A DNA stretch of 64,000 bases. Origin: Lachnoclostridium sp. UBA5725 (lineage in GTDB: Bacteria; Bacillota; Clostridia; Lachnospirales; Lachnospiraceae). Both the position numbers and the translations under genes were made by a program. Below, one piece after another: positions 36,939 to 45,775 of this stretch (within the stretch, counting starts at the first letter, position 1; the number at the start of each line of letters is the position of its first letter). A model generated the notes under the pieces. The model did not search any database. It was not told the DNA's origin and saw only the letters and a list, made by a program, of their open reading frames with translations. The stretch is from the NCBI GenBank assembly GCA_002419585.1, contig DIGJ01000040.1, forward strand, positions 248,001 through 312,000, in the 5' to 3' direction.

Positions 36939-39806
36939 TTAAGCTTTATTTAAAAACTGTTTTTTCTCGACCAAACCACTACGTTTCTTATACATCTCAA
37001 TCCCTGCACAGACAAGAAGTGGAACAAAAAAGGCTGATAAAGTAATTATGACAGGATTTACATTCTTCAAACCAAACACTCCATACCAAAAAAACCATAA
37101 TACAAATATGTGAGTAATGTATACAAATAACGTGCATTTTGAACCCAACCAATTGATAATTGTCCCCTTTCCTACCTCGGGATAATTTAAGCAAACCAAC
37201 ACAACAAGGTACACTAATATTTCCGTGCTAATATAGGGTAAACTTGTTGAATGTCGAATATTATATTCCACAATAACAAGCACCATACAAACAACTGCAG
37301 ACACATTTACCCAGAAAGGCTTTATATGACTTTGTATTTGATCTTTATAACGCTTTATCATACAGCCCATCATAAAATAAGGCCATGTTACCAGTAGCGC
37401 ATTACGAATTACATAATATTCTGCTTTGCCTACATAAGATAAATATACATATATTCCAATTAAAATTGGTGAGATATACATTACGTATTTATCAATGTTA
37501 AGTTTTGTAACAATCAGCATCAGTATAAGTGCATAAAACAAAGAGCCTAGAAACCAAAGATGTGGTGCAACTGGAGATTCATTATAAACCAATAGATGAA
37601 TCAGACTTTTCTCCGTTATCAGTGTCTGAATTTTAGCATCTATAAAGCCCAACTTGTTTCCTATCAGATACAGATATCCATATAAAAACCCAGCGCCAGC
37701 CGAAATCATAAATATTCTTCCTGCTTGCTTTTTTATACGTCCAATAAAGCAATCAGAATCCCCTGAGTAACAAAAATATCCACTCACTACCAAAAAGAAT
37801 GGAACTGCTACTTTGCCGAAGCAAAAAATTATCTGCCCGATTTTCCCTTCAAAAGGATAATGAATACAAACCACCAAAAATGCCATAAGCAATCGCATAC
37901 AGTCAATCAGATGTTCACTTTTTCCCCTCGTTTTTCCTTCCCCTAGTTTATTATTATTGTTTTCCCCGGATATGATCTGTATCAGCTTATGATCCAAAAC
38001 ATGTAGCAAGACCGCCATCGAAATAGACATCACATACACTGATAATATAAAAAGAAAATCATTTTCTATAAGGAAGGCACCTCGTAAATATGTAAGAAAC
38101 AGGTTGTGAATAATATACAGTTCTAAGGATATTTTTCCAAGAAAAGTAAGTGCCTTGTTTTTGAACTGAACCTTCATTGTGATTAATAAGAAAGTAATGA
38201 CTATAAAAATAATCATTGGCAACTGACAGGAAAGTGTCTGCACTTTTTCAAGATATCCCGCATAATTTTCCGTTTCGCTCCAGTAGCCTTTTGTTTTAAG
38301 CATAATCTCGGTTAAAGCATAAAATACACTACTTCCACAAATTCCAATAGCCAAACAAATCCAATAGGATTTCTGAATCATATTCACCAAGAACGGATAA
38401 TATCTTGCAAATGTCATACCCACAAAGAATACGAATATACCATTATACCACCATTCACCTTTTAACCACGCACCACCGCTGATTGTATTTGTATCGTGTC
38501 CGAGCAATAGACTGAATGTCATGAAGCCAACCACAAAAATACCCATAAACCAAAAAGCCACTGATTCTTTTTTTATAAAACGGAATAAAAAATAAAATAC
38601 AATGTACAGTATAAAGATATCCACTATATACCATAGTTGTGTATTCATAAGAACCCATCCTGTAAAGGCACTTATTAATTCACTTGGTTTATACTTTGCT
38701 CCAAACAAGATGGTTGTGACTACAAAAATTGTATTTCCCACATAAAAGGGAATTAAAATGGCAGATAATCTCTTCCTTAGAAATCCATTTATGTAATTTG
38801 GTTTATTTCTAAAACTTGTATATAATCCAAAGCCCGAACAAAAGAAGAATATACCTACAAAAACTACACCAATATCACAAAAAAGATTAAGGAAACCTTT
38901 ATCCAACTGATTGTTTTGCGTGATGATCTGGGCCATGTGATGCAACATAATGCCAATCGCACAGAATCCTTGCAGACCTTTTGTCTTATCCAAACAAAAA
39001 GCATCTTCATAAAATTCTTTGCCTCTTTTCGCTTTTGCATTCCAAAGTAAAATAGCTAAAATTAATATGATAAACAATCCCGTCGTTAAATTATAACTCT
39101 TTGAAATGGCATCTTCTTTTACTGGCACTTCTTCCGTTTCAGCTATCGATGTAGGCTCGACAGAAAAACTCTTCATAACATTTTGAAAAATTTCTTTTTT
39201 TTCTGCAAGGACTGATTTTGGATCTTGTGACGTTGCCATCATGGTATATACCTTGCCTCCGGTAACTGTTCCAGCAACAGTATATTGATATTTTTCTATT
39301 TTCAGTTCAACTACTACAAAATCAAGTGTATCTCCATTGACAATATACGAATCGATATATTTCATATGCGATTCAGCTAGCATAGAATTTTTGAATTTAT
39401 CCAAAAATTCCGTTTTTTCTTTCTCTGGTAACTCTTTTAATTCTAAAAAATCAGGTTGAAATTTATTTGTATAATCGATTAAGAAAATACTGATAGCCTC
39501 TTCATTGTCTAGTGCACCATACTGCGAAGTCAAATCCACATCATTCGTACTAATTGCTTCGAAAATATAATCACCCATGTATTGCTTCCACTTTTCGTAT
39601 GAATCCAAATGATACATGGTATAAATCCTCTGCAGGTCTTCATTTTCCTCATACATGACATTCCATTTGTTTGGAAAACTTACAGTAAAGTTCTCTATCT
39701 TATATACTTTATTGCCTTCCTTTTCCTTTGCGTAGACCAAAGGATTCACCATCCATACGCAAAGAATAATGCCAATGAATAAAAAGCATATTTTTTTTCT
39801 ATTCAA
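36939..39806 (-). CDS. Membrane protein with external domain and two tandem acyltransferase-3 domains
   Basis: This 955-residue protein has a signal/anchor segment (residues ~4-26), an external domain of about 200 residues, a membrane segment near 240, and two consecutive acyltransferase-3 (OafA/VanT-type) domains. The first (~270-620) has IGIMLHHMAQ with the catalytic-type His. The second (~640-940) starts EHLIDCMRLLMAFLVVCIHY and resembles the membrane half of VanT-type serine racemases. Such domains transfer acyl groups to cell-wall or surface sugars. The external domain could present or sense the acceptor. The first domain is closely related to the neighbouring single-domain protein. The substrate is unknown. 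Confidence 0.8.
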   Translation of the reverse strand: MNRKKICFLFIGIILCVWMVNPLVYAKEKEGNKVYKIENFTVSFPNKWNVMYEENEDLQRIYTMYHLDSYEKWKQYMGDYIFEAISTNDVDLTSQYGALDNEEAISIFLIDYTNKFQPDFLELKELPEKEKTEFLDKFKNSMLAESHMKYIDSYIVNGDTLDFVVVELKIEKYQYTVAGTVTGGKVYTMMATSQDPKSVLAEKKEIFQNVMKSFSVEPTSIAETEEVPVKEDAISKSYNLTTGLFIILILAILLWNAKAKRGKEFYEDAFCLDKTKGLQGFCAIGIMLHHMAQIITQNNQLDKGFLNLFCDIGVVFVGIFFFCSGFGLYTSFRNKPNYINGFLRKRLSAILIPFYVGNTIFVVTTILFGAKYKPSELISAFTGWVLMNTQLWYIVDIFILYIVFYFLFRFIKKESVAFWFMGIFVVGFMTFSLLLGHDTNTISGGAWLKGEWWYNGIFVFFVGMTFARYYPFLVNMIQKSYWICLAIGICGSSVFYALTEIMLKTKGYWSETENYAGYLEKVQTLSCQLPMIIFIVITFLLITMKVQFKNKALTFLGKISLELYIIHNLFLTYLRGAFLIENDFLFILSVYVMSISMAVLLHVLDHKLIQIISGENNNNKLGEGKTRGKSEHLIDCMRLLMAFLVVCIHYPFEGKIGQIIFCFGKVAVPFFLVVSGYFCYSGDSDCFIGRIKKQAGRIFMISAGAGFLYGYLYLIGNKLGFIDAKIQTLITEKSLIHLLVYNESPVAPHLWFLGSLFYALILMLIVTKLNIDKYVMYISPILIGIYVYLSYVGKAEYYVIRNALLVTWPYFMMGCMIKRYKDQIQSHIKPFWVNVSAVVCMVLVIVEYNIRHSTSLPYISTEILVYLVVLVCLNYPEVGKGTIINWLGSKCTLFVYITHIFVLWFFWYGVFGLKNVNPVIITLSAFFVPLLVCAGIEMYKKRSGLVEKKQFLNKA

Positions 39807-39860
39807 TTGTAACTCCCCCTTTTAATATTCGTTGTCCCTCTCTTCGAAATAAAAATCCTC

Positions 39861-40952
39861 CTATTCCTTTCTATCTAATACCCATAATTTTATTCGATAG
39901 ATAAGCATAGCTGCCAAAATAGTTGACAGGATAATAAGTGCAACATACAAAGTAACACTATAGCTAGAAAGGCCTAAAAAGAGATTACTAAAGACACCAT
40001 TAATAAGAATAATTTCAAATGATAGTTTCCCTAAAAATACCAGCGCCTTATTATAAAATCCAACTTTCATCATAACTAGCAAAATAACCGCCACACAACA
40101 CACAACCATCGGAAGCTGAAATGCTAATGCTTCAAATTTTTCTAGAAATCCATGATACAATTCTGTTTCTACCCAATATCCTTTATACTTTAGTAAATGA
40201 TTCGTATAGCTACCAAGCAATATACATCCGACAACACTTAATCCTAACCACAGCAAATAATTATTCTTTATAATGGTGACTATCTTAGTTTTAAAACGAG
40301 CTACAAACATTCCTATCATGAAAAGAAAGGAGGTATTATACCACCATTCACCATGAAACCAGTTACTGATACCGTAAGTATTATGATCATGTCCAAGAAA
40401 CAGACTACCAACCATCATTCCTACCACCAAGCAAGTCATTACTGTATAGGCTACTTTTTCCTGTTTGATAAATCGGAATACCAAGTAAAAGAAAATATAC
40501 AAAATCATTATTTCCACTGCGAACCACATTTGAGAATTAAGCAATTTCAATCCAAAAAAAGCATAAAATAAATCATCCATTGCATATTTTGTGCCCATTA
40601 AAAGAGTGGTTATCATATAAGCATAATTGCAGATAAAAAAAGCTACCAATACCGTTAAAAATCTTTTTTTAATAAATCCCTGCAAATAGTTTTCTTTCTT
40701 ATGAAGGCTAGTAATCAATCCATATCCCGAGCAAAAAAAGAAAAAGCCAACCACAATCACTCCAACATGTTCAAATATCTGCAATGCTCCGTTATAATTT
40801 TTGAAGGAATGTAATATTAAATAAGCATGGTGCATTATTATAGAAATTGACAAAAGTCCCTTCATAGCTTTGCTATTTTTTAAGGAAAATGCATCCTCTA
40901 TGTAACATCCTCTTGGTGCTGCTTTCATTCCAAAAATCTCAACTATTTTCAT
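39861..40952 (-). CDS. Acyltransferase-3 family membrane protein
   Basis: The 363-residue protein has about ten membrane segments and the His motif IIMHHAYLI near residue 40. It shares the YIEDAFSLKNSKAMKG opening, GHDHNT and HGEWWYN segments with the first acyltransferase domain of the downstream double protein, so the two are paralogues. It lies 7 bp downstream of the XRE regulator and 54 bp upstream of the double acyltransferase gene, so the three probably form one operon. Confidence 0.83.
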   Translation of the reverse strand: MKIVEIFGMKAAPRGCYIEDAFSLKNSKAMKGLLSISIIMHHAYLILHSFKNYNGALQIFEHVGVIVVGFFFFCSGYGLITSLHKKENYLQGFIKKRFLTVLVAFFICNYAYMITTLLMGTKYAMDDLFYAFFGLKLLNSQMWFAVEIMILYIFFYLVFRFIKQEKVAYTVMTCLVVGMMVGSLFLGHDHNTYGISNWFHGEWWYNTSFLFMIGMFVARFKTKIVTIIKNNYLLWLGLSVVGCILLGSYTNHLLKYKGYWVETELYHGFLEKFEALAFQLPMVVCCVAVILLVMMKVGFYNKALVFLGKLSFEIILINGVFSNLFLGLSSYSVTLYVALIILSTILAAMLIYRIKLWVLDRKE

Positions 40953-40959
40953 ACTTTCA

Positions 40960-41424
40960 TCACTCCCTCCATTCCTTCATAGCTTGCGACTCCTGTATTT
41001 GGCATATTTCTGCATTTAGCGCTATCTTCTTAGGAGTCTCAGTAAAGGTTATTATGTTAAGTATAATGGATATAAGTAACATTAGACATACAATACAAAA
41101 CAGCAACACAAACTTATCCCGCGAATGTTTTCTCGTAATTTCCTCATCTGAAATTGCAATGGATTCACTGACTACTTTTTCTGCATCCTCTTTGGTTATA
41201 TAGAAATGTTCTTCTATCCGTTCACCTTTTAATAATTCCATGACGGACACCTCAAGTATCTCTGCTAGCGGTTCTAAAACTGAAATATCTGGATAATTCA
41301 AACCTCTTTCCCATTTTGAAATTGCCTTATCTGTAAGATGCAACTTTTCAGCTAATTCTTTCTGTGTCATATTTTTTTCTTTTCTTAATTCTGCGACAAA
41401 CTTACCTAATTTGTCTTTTTCCAT
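40960..41424 (-). CDS. XRE-family regulator with C-terminal membrane segment
   Basis: The first ~65 residues form a Cro/CI-type helix-turn-helix (MTQKELAEKLHLTDKAISKW), which is a standard DNA-binding domain. After a charged linker comes one strongly hydrophobic segment (residues ~105-126) and a short tail, so the protein is probably anchored in the membrane. A perfect 20-bp palindrome lies about 40 bp upstream of its start and is a candidate operator. Control of the acyltransferase genes behind it is likely from the operon order. AAAGGAG precedes the ATG. Confidence 0.85.
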   Translation of the reverse strand: MEKDKLGKFVAELRKEKNMTQKELAEKLHLTDKAISKWERGLNYPDISVLEPLAEILEVSVMELLKGERIEEHFYITKEDAEKVVSESIAISDEEITRKHSRDKFVLLFCIVCLMLLISIILNIITFTETPKKIALNAEICQIQESQAMKEWRE

Positions 41425-41462
41425 TCTTTTCTCCTTTCTATCTATAAGTTATCTTAAACGAA

Positions 41463-41482
41463 TCGATAGTAATTACTATCGA
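41463..41482. promoter_or_regulatory. Perfect 20-bp palindrome, candidate XRE operator
   Basis: TCGATAGTAATTACTATCGA is an exact inverted repeat without spacer, 38 bp upstream of the XRE start codon. The position and symmetry fit an operator for a dimeric Cro/CI-type repressor. Confidence 0.6.
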
Positions 41483-41506
41483 CTGGTAGGAGAATCCTTG
41501 ATTTGA

Positions 41507-41529
41507 CAAGTAAACTTTTGGTTTACTTG
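41507..41529. repeat. Inverted repeat upstream of the palindrome
   Basis: CAAGTAAAC and GTTTACTTG flank a 5-base TTTTG loop. It may be part of the XRE control region or a hairpin in an upstream transcript. No gene lies in 41530-41764, which otherwise holds the terminator at 41616-41654. Confidence 0.45.
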
Positions 41530-41615
41530 CCTAAAATGACCGCCAAAATTTATATACCGTTCCATTATACCCCACTCATAAATCATTTCATATTATTATT
41601 TTACATTTTTTTACA

Positions 41616-41654
41616 GAAAAAAACGCACCCTTTTCATTTCAAATTGAGTGCGTT
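41616..41654 (-). terminator. Terminator of the cupin-permease-ferredoxin operon
   Basis: AACGCAC pairs with GTGCGTT, with partial inner pairing (AAAT/ATTT). The minus-strand tail is TTTTTTTCTG. It lies about 110 bp beyond the permease-ferredoxin stop codon. Confidence 0.75.
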
Positions 41655-41764
41655 CATCTATTACCTATTCAATTTTTCACTCCACACACACTCCATAATA
41701 CTCTACTTTTCCCGTTAAGAAATAGTTATACCACCATTTTCTGTTTATATGTACATTTCAAATC

Positions 41765-42493
41765 TTATGTCGTGCTAATAACCTTTGCCGGACATTTTCC
41801 AATCACATCACGAACAATTATCTCTTCTCCGTCTTTTATAAACGCATTCTTTACGATTGCTCTTTTATTTATGAGTTCAAAATAATCAGGCGCAATTTTT
41901 GCACATAATCCGCATCCAATGCAATACTCCTGGCTTAGGTGAATACCACCCTTCTCTTCATGATCATTTGATTTCTCTTGCGGAAGATCTTCTTTTTTTA
42001 TCATCTTTGACATAATAAATCCAAGTAGAAATATTGAAATGGTAGTTAAAATCCATCGAATGATCATAAATTTCGGGCTCAGGAATTTAGCTTCATTCAC
42101 AAGCATGGGAACTTTAATTACCGCCCATGTGCTGAGTATGACTACTATATTAGAAATACTTGCTCCTTTCGCCAAAAGTGCTTTGCATACCGGAAATGCA
42201 GCATAAATCGGACCTGCTGAAAAGCTTCCTAGAAGAAAAGAAAGGATGGACCCTTTTATGCCAGAGCCTTTACCAAAATTGTCCTCAATGGCTTTTCGAG
42301 GAACCCATGCTGTAATTAGCGAAGTCAGCAATAGAATGACTGGCATAATCATTAACATTTCTTTTACATAATAAAGACTGTTTTGAAACGCTTGTACCGC
42401 TTTCCCAGGAATTAACGCTGTTAATACTATGTATGTTAATAAAACAACAGTAAATAATTTGTTATTGTATATTACCCTCTTTATTTTCATCAT
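41765..42493 (-). CDS. YraQ/ArsP_1-like half-permease fused to a ferredoxin domain
   Basis: The first ~170 residues contain about five membrane segments with PVILLLTSLITAW and GSFSAGPIYAAFPVCKALL, features of the DUF318/YraQ permease family. The last ~60 residues are a ferredoxin-like domain with CIGCGLCAKIAPDYFEL and a distal CP pair, which can bind one [4Fe-4S] cluster on the cytoplasmic side. The gene overlaps the preceding half-permease gene by 4 bp (ATGA), so the two halves probably assemble together. Full-length family members have both halves in one chain. A redox-controlled transporter is the inferred function; the substrate is unknown. Confidence 0.78.
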   Translation of the reverse strand: MMKIKRVIYNNKLFTVVLLTYIVLTALIPGKAVQAFQNSLYYVKEMLMIMPVILLLTSLITAWVPRKAIEDNFGKGSGIKGSILSFLLGSFSAGPIYAAFPVCKALLAKGASISNIVVILSTWAVIKVPMLVNEAKFLSPKFMIIRWILTTISIFLLGFIMSKMIKKEDLPQEKSNDHEEKGGIHLSQEYCIGCGLCAKIAPDYFELINKRAIVKNAFIKDGEEIIVRDVIGKCPAKVISTT

Positions 42494-42972
42494 ATAATCA
42501 CCCCCATGATTACCGCAATTACGATAGCAAAAATAAAACTTAATGAGTTCCTAAGTAGTGTAAACTTTATGCCGAATTCCTTTTTCTCCAATGGAAATGT
42601 GACAATTCCTACCATCGTCAAAGTAGTCAAAAATGCAACAACCGGAACAATATTTGCTCCTGAATCCATAAGAGAGCCCACTAGCGGGAATGCCACAAAG
42701 GCCGGTATTAATGTGATACACCCAATGAATGCAAAAATAATTGTAGCTATAAGGATGTTTGATTCTCCCATAAAGCTTTTAATCGTGTTCGGGGGAATAA
42801 AAGTTAATATGAGACCAATCAGAAATAAAATAGCAATAATTTCGCTTGCCATCCCCTTCATCATGCCACCAGACATTTTAACTGCGTTCAGCGTCTTTTT
42901 CCTGTCTCTTACCATGGATGCAACAAACCAGATAAGCGTAGCAATCCAAAATATGGAGGTAAATATATCCAT
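42490..42972 (-). CDS. YraQ-like half-permease, N-terminal partner
   Basis: The ~160-residue protein has about five membrane segments (ILFLIGLILTFIP, GCITLIPAFVAFPLVGSLM, FLTTLTMVGIVTFP) related to the other half-permease. The start is set at ATG 42972, because GGAGG lies eight bases upstream and this removes the overlap with the cupin gene. The upstream start at 42987 would add five residues. It belongs to the operon cupin, half-permease, half-permease-ferredoxin. Confidence 0.75.
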   Translation of the reverse strand: MDIFTSIFWIATLIWFVASMVRDRKKTLNAVKMSGGMMKGMASEIIAILFLIGLILTFIPPNTIKSFMGESNILIATIIFAFIGCITLIPAFVAFPLVGSLMDSGANIVPVVAFLTTLTMVGIVTFPLEKKEFGIKFTLLRNSLSFIFAIVIAVIMGVII

Positions 42973-42973
42973 G

Positions 42974-43300
42974 TTATATTCCTCCATAATTTCTTGGGTT
43001 TGGAGCTTTAATCACAAAAAACTCTAGTATATCCTCATCACAATTCTTAACGTTCATTTTTGTATGATACGGTATGCCGATGATTTGACCGGCATTGTAT
43101 ACATGCTGCTCCTGTTCGTCAAGTGTCAATGACAGGTTCCCCCTGATTACAAGCATATAAATATTGGAGTTGGAATAGTGCTCAGGTAGACCTTCCCCTT
43201 TTGGCAGAACCATATGGTTAAGCTGGAGGTTATCGTCATCAATAAGCTTTTCAATATTTTTAACATCTGATACTGAAAAATTGTAGTTTTTTTCTAGCAT
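42974..43300 (-). CDS. Small cupin-domain protein
   Basis: This 108-residue protein is a single cupin barrel. The segments LPKGEGLPEHYSN and NAGQIIGIPYHTKMNV correspond to cupin motifs 1 and 2, with His residues that could bind a metal. The motif 1 pattern is loose, so metal binding is uncertain. It is the first gene of the operon activated from the palindromic operator at 43360-43375. A role in sensing or buffering the transported substrate is possible. Confidence 0.78.
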   Translation of the reverse strand: MLEKNYNFSVSDVKNIEKLIDDDNLQLNHMVLPKGEGLPEHYSNSNIYMLVIRGNLSLTLDEQEQHVYNAGQIIGIPYHTKMNVKNCDEDILEFFVIKAPNPRNYGGI

Positions 43301-43332
43301 AAAAAAACTCCTTTCATTTTTTAATATAAGTT

Positions 43333-43375
43333 AGTATACTTAAAAATAAAAAATAAATAAGTTACCATGGTAACT
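43333..43375 (-). promoter_or_regulatory. Cupin-operon promoter with Crp/Fnr palindrome at -41.5
   Basis: AGTTACCATGGTAACT (43360-43375) is a perfect 16-bp palindrome. Its centre lies 29.5 bp from the edge of a minus-strand TATACT -10 box (43333-43338). This is the spacing also found at the RIC and flavodiiron promoters and predicts a class II activator position near -41.5. The same palindrome lies ~10 bp before the divergent regulator start, so it may also mediate autocontrol. Confidence 0.7.
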
Positions 43376-43385
43376 AATTAGGAGT

Positions 43386-44075
43386 GTGAGTATCATAAAT
43401 ATTGAAAACTATATTAGTTCTCTATTATGTCATGATTTATTCAAGGGCTTTTGCGTTGATCAACTGAAGCAACTATTTACGTTGGAAAAATATAGTATAA
43501 ATACATATACAAAAGGACAGATCATTCATCTACAAGATGAAGTCTGTCTCTCAATGGATATTGTACTGGAAGGTGAAATATCTGTCCAGAAAATCGACAC
43601 TTCCGGTAATATATTAAAAATTACTGTTTTTTCCGGTGAAGAGGTCTTGGGCGCCAATCTTTTGTTCTCCAACCGAAATATTTACCCCATGACAATTATA
43701 GCAGAGAGCAAATCCGTCATTCTCCATATCTATAAAGAGCTTGTACTCGAACTTTGCCACGCTGATATCCTCTTTATGAGCAGTCTTATGACCGTTATTG
43801 CAGACAAAACTTTGATATTGACCGATAAAATTGATGCTATCTCACTAAAAACAATTAATCAGCGCATCATTGATTACTTAAGGTATCAATATTATTTACA
43901 AAATACCTATAAAATCAAACTTACCATATCCAAAAAGGAATTGGCCGAAAGACTTGGAATACAGCGTTCTTCCTTAAGCAGAGAACTACAGAAAATGAGA
44001 GAAAAAGGGATGCTTGAATACGATTCTAAGAGTATTACAATTAAGGATCATGAGATTTTGAATCGTCAACTCTAA
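43386..44075 (+). CDS. Crp/Fnr family regulator of the cupin-permease-ferredoxin operon
   Basis: The 229-residue protein has the effector beta-roll, a long dimerisation helix and a C-terminal winged helix with recognition helix QRSSLSREL. The Glu that reads TGA in FNR and CRP is replaced by Ser, which agrees with the different operator (GTTACC half-site) in front of the divergent operon. Cysteines in the beta-roll are scattered and no N-terminal cluster is present. The GTG start at 43386 is only one base from AGGAG, so the true start may be a nearby rare codon. Confidence 0.83.
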   Translation: MSIINIENYISSLLCHDLFKGFCVDQLKQLFTLEKYSINTYTKGQIIHLQDEVCLSMDIVLEGEISVQKIDTSGNILKITVFSGEEVLGANLLFSNRNIYPMTIIAESKSVILHIYKELVLELCHADILFMSSLMTVIADKTLILTDKIDAISLKTINQRIIDYLRYQYYLQNTYKIKLTISKKELAERLGIQRSSLSRELQKMREKGMLEYDSKSITIKDHEILNRQL

Positions 44076-44126
44076 TCTCCTGTCGAGTTCAACATGAAGT
44101 TCCTAAAATGAGCTCTTCCTTGAAAT

Positions 44127-44804
44127 TCAAAATATCGCCATTATTGCAAACCATGCAATGGGCACAAATAATGCAGGTAGCATGTTCAACGTATTACAAT
44201 CCTTGATTTTTAAAATGGAGAGCCCAGAACTCAGAATCATAAATCCACCAATAATTGAAATTTCATCAAGCAAACCATCTGAAAACAACGGTGATAAATA
44301 TCCTGCGAAGAGATAGATACTGCCTTGCCATAAAAACAATACAGCTGCAGAAAGTGCGATTCCTATTCCATAGGTAGATGCCAGCACCAGTGATGTAACA
44401 AAATCTAACGTTGCATTTGTATATAGATACGTGTGGTTGCCATGGAGTGCGCTTTCCATCGGTCCTAAGATTGATAACGTTCCGATACAAAATAACATTA
44501 TGGCGGTAGAAAGTCCTTGGCCCAATTCACCTTTGGAAAAATGTTTTGTGAGCCTTTGAAATTTATCATTCAAGTTAAGCACCGTTCCAGCTAAACTGCC
44601 GGTCGCCAAACTGATGATAAACAATACAGGGAAAGTGCTTTTAGGCATATTTTGGACAATCGTGTTTATTCCAAGACCACATGCAGCAAGTCCCATAGCA
44701 TTATATAATGCACCTTGATATTTTTCTGCAATTCCTTTTTTTATTCCTCCTCCAATAATACTGCCAATCAGAATAGCAAGCGTATTTACAATAGTTCCAA
44801 TCAT
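44127..44804 (-). CDS. DUF554 family membrane protein
   Basis: The ~225-residue protein has six to seven membrane segments rich in Gly and Ala, starting MIGTIVNTLAILIGSIIGGGI. It matches DUF554 (YdfK-like), proposed to be a small transporter without known substrate. The start is set at ATG 44804, where GGAGG lies seven bases upstream. The longer frame from 44858 would run through the terminator hairpin of the MerR gene. Confidence 0.85.
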   Translation of the reverse strand: MIGTIVNTLAILIGSIIGGGIKKGIAEKYQGALYNAMGLAACGLGINTIVQNMPKSTFPVLFIISLATGSLAGTVLNLNDKFQRLTKHFSKGELGQGLSTAIMLFCIGTLSILGPMESALHGNHTYLYTNATLDFVTSLVLASTYGIGIALSAAVLFLWQGSIYLFAGYLSPLFSDGLLDEISIIGGFMILSSGLSILKIKDCNTLNMLPALFVPIAWFAIMAIF

Positions 44805-44834
44805 AATAAAACCTCCTTTATCACATAACAATAA

Positions 44835-44855
44835 ACCCTCCAATAGTTGGAGGGT
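44835..44855 (-). terminator. Hairpin between MerR gene and DUF554 gene
   Basis: ACCCTCCAA pairs with TTGGAGGGT around a 3-base loop, followed on the minus strand by TTATTGTTATG. It begins 8 bp after the MerR stop and may act as an attenuator or partial terminator before DUF554. Confidence 0.6.
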
Positions 44856-44863
44856 CAAGTTAG

Positions 44864-45685
44864 TTAAAAAGTTTTTTTATATGGAATTTGAATTTCTGTG
44901 ATAAATTTTGTGGAATCGTTGGTAAGTCCGTAATCAATCAAAGCAAATTCAAGGGAGTCTCCTGCGGGTGCATATCCTTTTTCTCTCATATATTGAAGGA
45001 GTTTAATATAGGAAGGAGCAGCTTCTTTATGTGTACCTTGAAAGCGTAACGTTAGATAATTGCCTCCCGGCAGGTAGTCCATATTTTCACCGCAGTCGTC
45101 CTCCGGTTCAATGACAACAAAAACGGCGGAAAATTTCTCAAAATACCCTTCTTTAAGATTAGAACTTGATATAGAAACACCTACTTTTCCAAGAAACATT
45201 ACCGCGTGAAGAGAATTGTGTTTCGCCAACTCACGGATTGGCTGCTCGAGGTCGTCCGAAATAGAAAGTTCTTTTTTCAGTATTGCTATTTTTCTATCCC
45301 CTATCGTACACTCTTTTATTTTGTTAATTTCAGTCTCTATTGCATCTTCAATCTGTATTAATCTGTTTTCAATTTTTCGTTGGATTCGATTTAGTTGCCT
45401 AAGTTCTTCCTCTGCCTGTAGTTTTTGTTCTCTAAGGACTTCAAGCATTTTATTCTCGTCACGGTTTTCAAAAAACTCACGGATTTTGGGTAGTGGCATG
45501 TTTAAAGAGCGAAGATAATGAATGGTGTTCAGACACTCGAATTGGCGTGTGGAATAATAACGATATCCATTTTCTTCATTGACATACTCTGGTTTTAGCA
45601 AAGCTATCTTATCGTAATGGCGAAGAAGACGAACATCTATATTAAAAAGCTTTGAAACTTCTCCTATTGAAAACAATTCATTCAT
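44864..45685 (-). CDS. MerR family regulator with BmrR/GyrI-like effector domain
   Basis: The 273-residue protein has an N-terminal MerR winged helix (FSIGEVSKLFNIDVRLLRHYDKI, split here for length), a coiled-coil dimerisation helix at ~80-120 and a C-terminal effector-binding domain of the GyrI/BmrR type (residues ~155-270). Such regulators activate multidrug transporter genes on binding amphipathic cations. It precedes the DUF554 gene, a candidate target. Confidence 0.88.
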   Translation of the reverse strand: MNELFSIGEVSKLFNIDVRLLRHYDKIALLKPEYVNEENGYRYYSTRQFECLNTIHYLRSLNMPLPKIREFFENRDENKMLEVLREQKLQAEEELRQLNRIQRKIENRLIQIEDAIETEINKIKECTIGDRKIAILKKELSISDDLEQPIRELAKHNSLHAVMFLGKVGVSISSSNLKEGYFEKFSAVFVVIEPEDDCGENMDYLPGGNYLTLRFQGTHKEAAPSYIKLLQYMREKGYAPAGDSLEFALIDYGLTNDSTKFITEIQIPYKKTF

Positions 45686-45775
45686 ATTAACCTCCGGTTT
45701 TAGACTCTCTTAGTGCTAGGTTACTTTCTATTATCTTCATATCCGATAACTGTTCCAGCATCAATGCCTATATTT

